From the NCBI GenBank assembly GCA_963783945.1, contig CAWAPS010000028.1, positions 1 to 13,824 on the forward strand: a stretch of DNA of 13,824 nucleotides, written 5' to 3'. Positions 13,199 to 13,824 of the stretch are shown here, in pieces (position 1 is the stretch's first letter; each line of letters starts with the position of its first letter). Made by a program: the position numbers and the translations under genes. This DNA is from CAWAPS01 sp963783945 (GTDB taxonomy: Bacteria > Actinomycetota > Acidimicrobiia > Acidimicrobiales > Palsa-688). The notes beneath the pieces were generated by a model. It saw only the letters and a list, made by a program, of their open reading frames with translations. It was not told the origin of the DNA and ran no database searches.

Positions 13199-13218
13199 GT
13201 CACCCTCGAGCGGGTGAC
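13199..13218. promoter_or_regulatory. Inverted repeat upstream of the DQAALHG-type gene
   Basis: GTCACCC and GGGTGAC are seven-base arms separated by TCGAGC, about 70-90 bp upstream of the ATG at 13129. It is a candidate operator in the probable promoter region of the small protein and LAL genes. Hairpin formation is also possible, but no T-tract follows on either strand. Confidence 0.4.
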
Positions 13219-13401
13219 CGATCATCTATCTCTGGGGCAGGAGCGCATTCCGAGGTGATGAGTCCGGCGTGGCGGCCGCTCGCCTCCCTGTTGCCCTGAT
13301 GCCATACAATCCGGCTCTGGCGTCGGAGGAGGACGATCAACGAATGGCGGACAGGATCGGCCGTCGACTGCCCGTCTGTTCACTCAGCCGCACGAATCGT
13401 C

Positions 13402-13824
13402 TCACGCGTCCGGGAAGACCCGGTTCCAGTCGTGCTTGACGCTCACAGTCGTCCAGCCGTGGGCCCTGGCCCTCTCGAGCGCATCCTCGGCGCCTGCGGT
13501 GTAGTCGAATTCGCGATCTGCGTCGTCGTGGAGCACCAAGAGACGGAGGGCGTCGCGCTCCCCGCCCGGGCGAAACGCAGCATGGGGACGTCCCCGTTGG
13601 AGTTGCCGCCCGCCACCAGGGGGCGCCGGCCGATCCGGCTCCAGATCCGCACCGGTTTCTCCGGGCCGTCATCGAAGAACTCGATCTTGGATTTGTACAG
13701 CAGCTCGGGGGTGTCGCTGCCCCCGTCGAACTCGAGGCCTAGAGCGCTCCCGATCACTCTCTCAGGTGGAATGCCGTAGAGGTCCTGGGCGAAGGGCCGC
13801 ATGAAGTCCCTGTCACCACCCGAC
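13402..13824 (-). pseudogene. HAD family phosphatase, 3' part, with one frameshift
   Basis: The minus strand enters from the right edge with SGGDRDFMRPFAQDLYGIPP and ERVIGSALGLEF. It continues with the HAD motif III lysine region KPVRIWSRIGRRPLVAG and motif IV GGNSNGDVPML (usually GDSxGDxxML, with Asn for the first Asp). The frame then moves by one base at a G/C-rich run at about 13560-13575 and continues GGERDALRLLVLHDDADREF and HGWTTVSVKHDWNRVFPDA, ending at TGA 13404-13402. This C-terminus (LVxHDDAxREFxY ... GWTxVSxKxDWxxVF) is typical of a SerB-like bacterial HAD group that dephosphorylates small metabolites. The N-terminal motif I (DxDxT) lies outside the window. The shift may be a sequencing error, in which case this is a normal partial gene. 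Confidence 0.75.

Noticed and set aside
13344..13439. Plus-strand 31-codon ORF preceded by GGAGGAGG and a TACAAT box
   Set aside because: Spacing from the ribosome binding site to ATG is long (11 bases), no -35 matches at the right distance, the peptide is Arg-rich without features, and it runs antisense into the HAD gene end.
1..13824. tRNA, rRNA, CRISPR array, insertion sequence or integrase
   Set aside because: No cloverleaf, no regularly spaced repeats, no transposase or recombinase motif was seen on either strand by eye.

Overview
The window is GC-rich DNA with actinobacterial features: lipoproteins with Pro/Thr/Ser linkers, GTG starts, a large LAL-type LuxR regulator, and an APH-like phosphotransferase next to an SDR and a carboxymuconolactone-decarboxylase-like protein. 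One relic at 3855-3981 matches the GYWLVA/SDGGVFTFG/FYGSTG repeat that I know best from secreted proteins of Acidimicrobiia, so that class (phylum Actinomycetota) is my best guess. No database search was possible, and all family calls come from reading motifs.

Layout. (1) 1-4206 is mostly a gene graveyard. It holds a minus-strand sugar ABC transporter relic in which a permease is joined out of frame to an ATPase (1-478), then about 450 bp with nothing recognisable. Next come an unidentified plus-strand coding relic broken by frame changes and in-frame stops (933-1856), two intact small minus-strand genes (a two-helix membrane protein and a lipoprotein), and a broken membrane-anchored protein (3221-3702). 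A perfect actinobacterial/Bacillus-type LexA box (3798-3811), a single GYWLVA-type repeat relic on plus, and a possible SDR C-terminal relic on minus follow; the two relics meet at about 3980. (2) 4207-6854 is a compact minus-strand operon: a 20-codon leader ORF with an excellent ribosome binding site, overlapping by ATGA the start of a carboxymuconolactone-decarboxylase-like protein, then an APH/ACAD10-type phosphotransferase, then an SDR. (3) A divergent promoter region (about 6867-7040) with a 12-bp palindrome separates this operon from a plus-strand orphan branched-chain-type substrate-binding lipoprotein and a small metallophosphoesterase (7054-8910). (4) 8918-13129 is a minus-strand series: a DQAALHG-type small protein, a newly seen 36-aa acidic ORF coupled by GTGA to an 890-aa LAL regulator, a secreted lipoprotein and a PPOX-fold flavoprotein. 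(5) The right edge holds the 3' part of a HAD phosphatase with a one-base frameshift.

How it may work together (inference): the phosphotransferase, SDR and CMD-like proteins suggest catabolism or detoxification of a carbonyl, hydroxy-acid or peroxidic compound, and the divergent solute-binding lipoprotein could sense or deliver the substrate. The LAL regulator could control the downstream lipoprotein/PPOX pair or itself; palindromes lie in both candidate promoter regions. I found no CRISPR array, tRNA, rRNA or intact mobile element. The observations most worth following are the two unannotated, translationally coupled small ORFs (6792-6854 and 12715-12825) and the SOS box stranded among gene relics.
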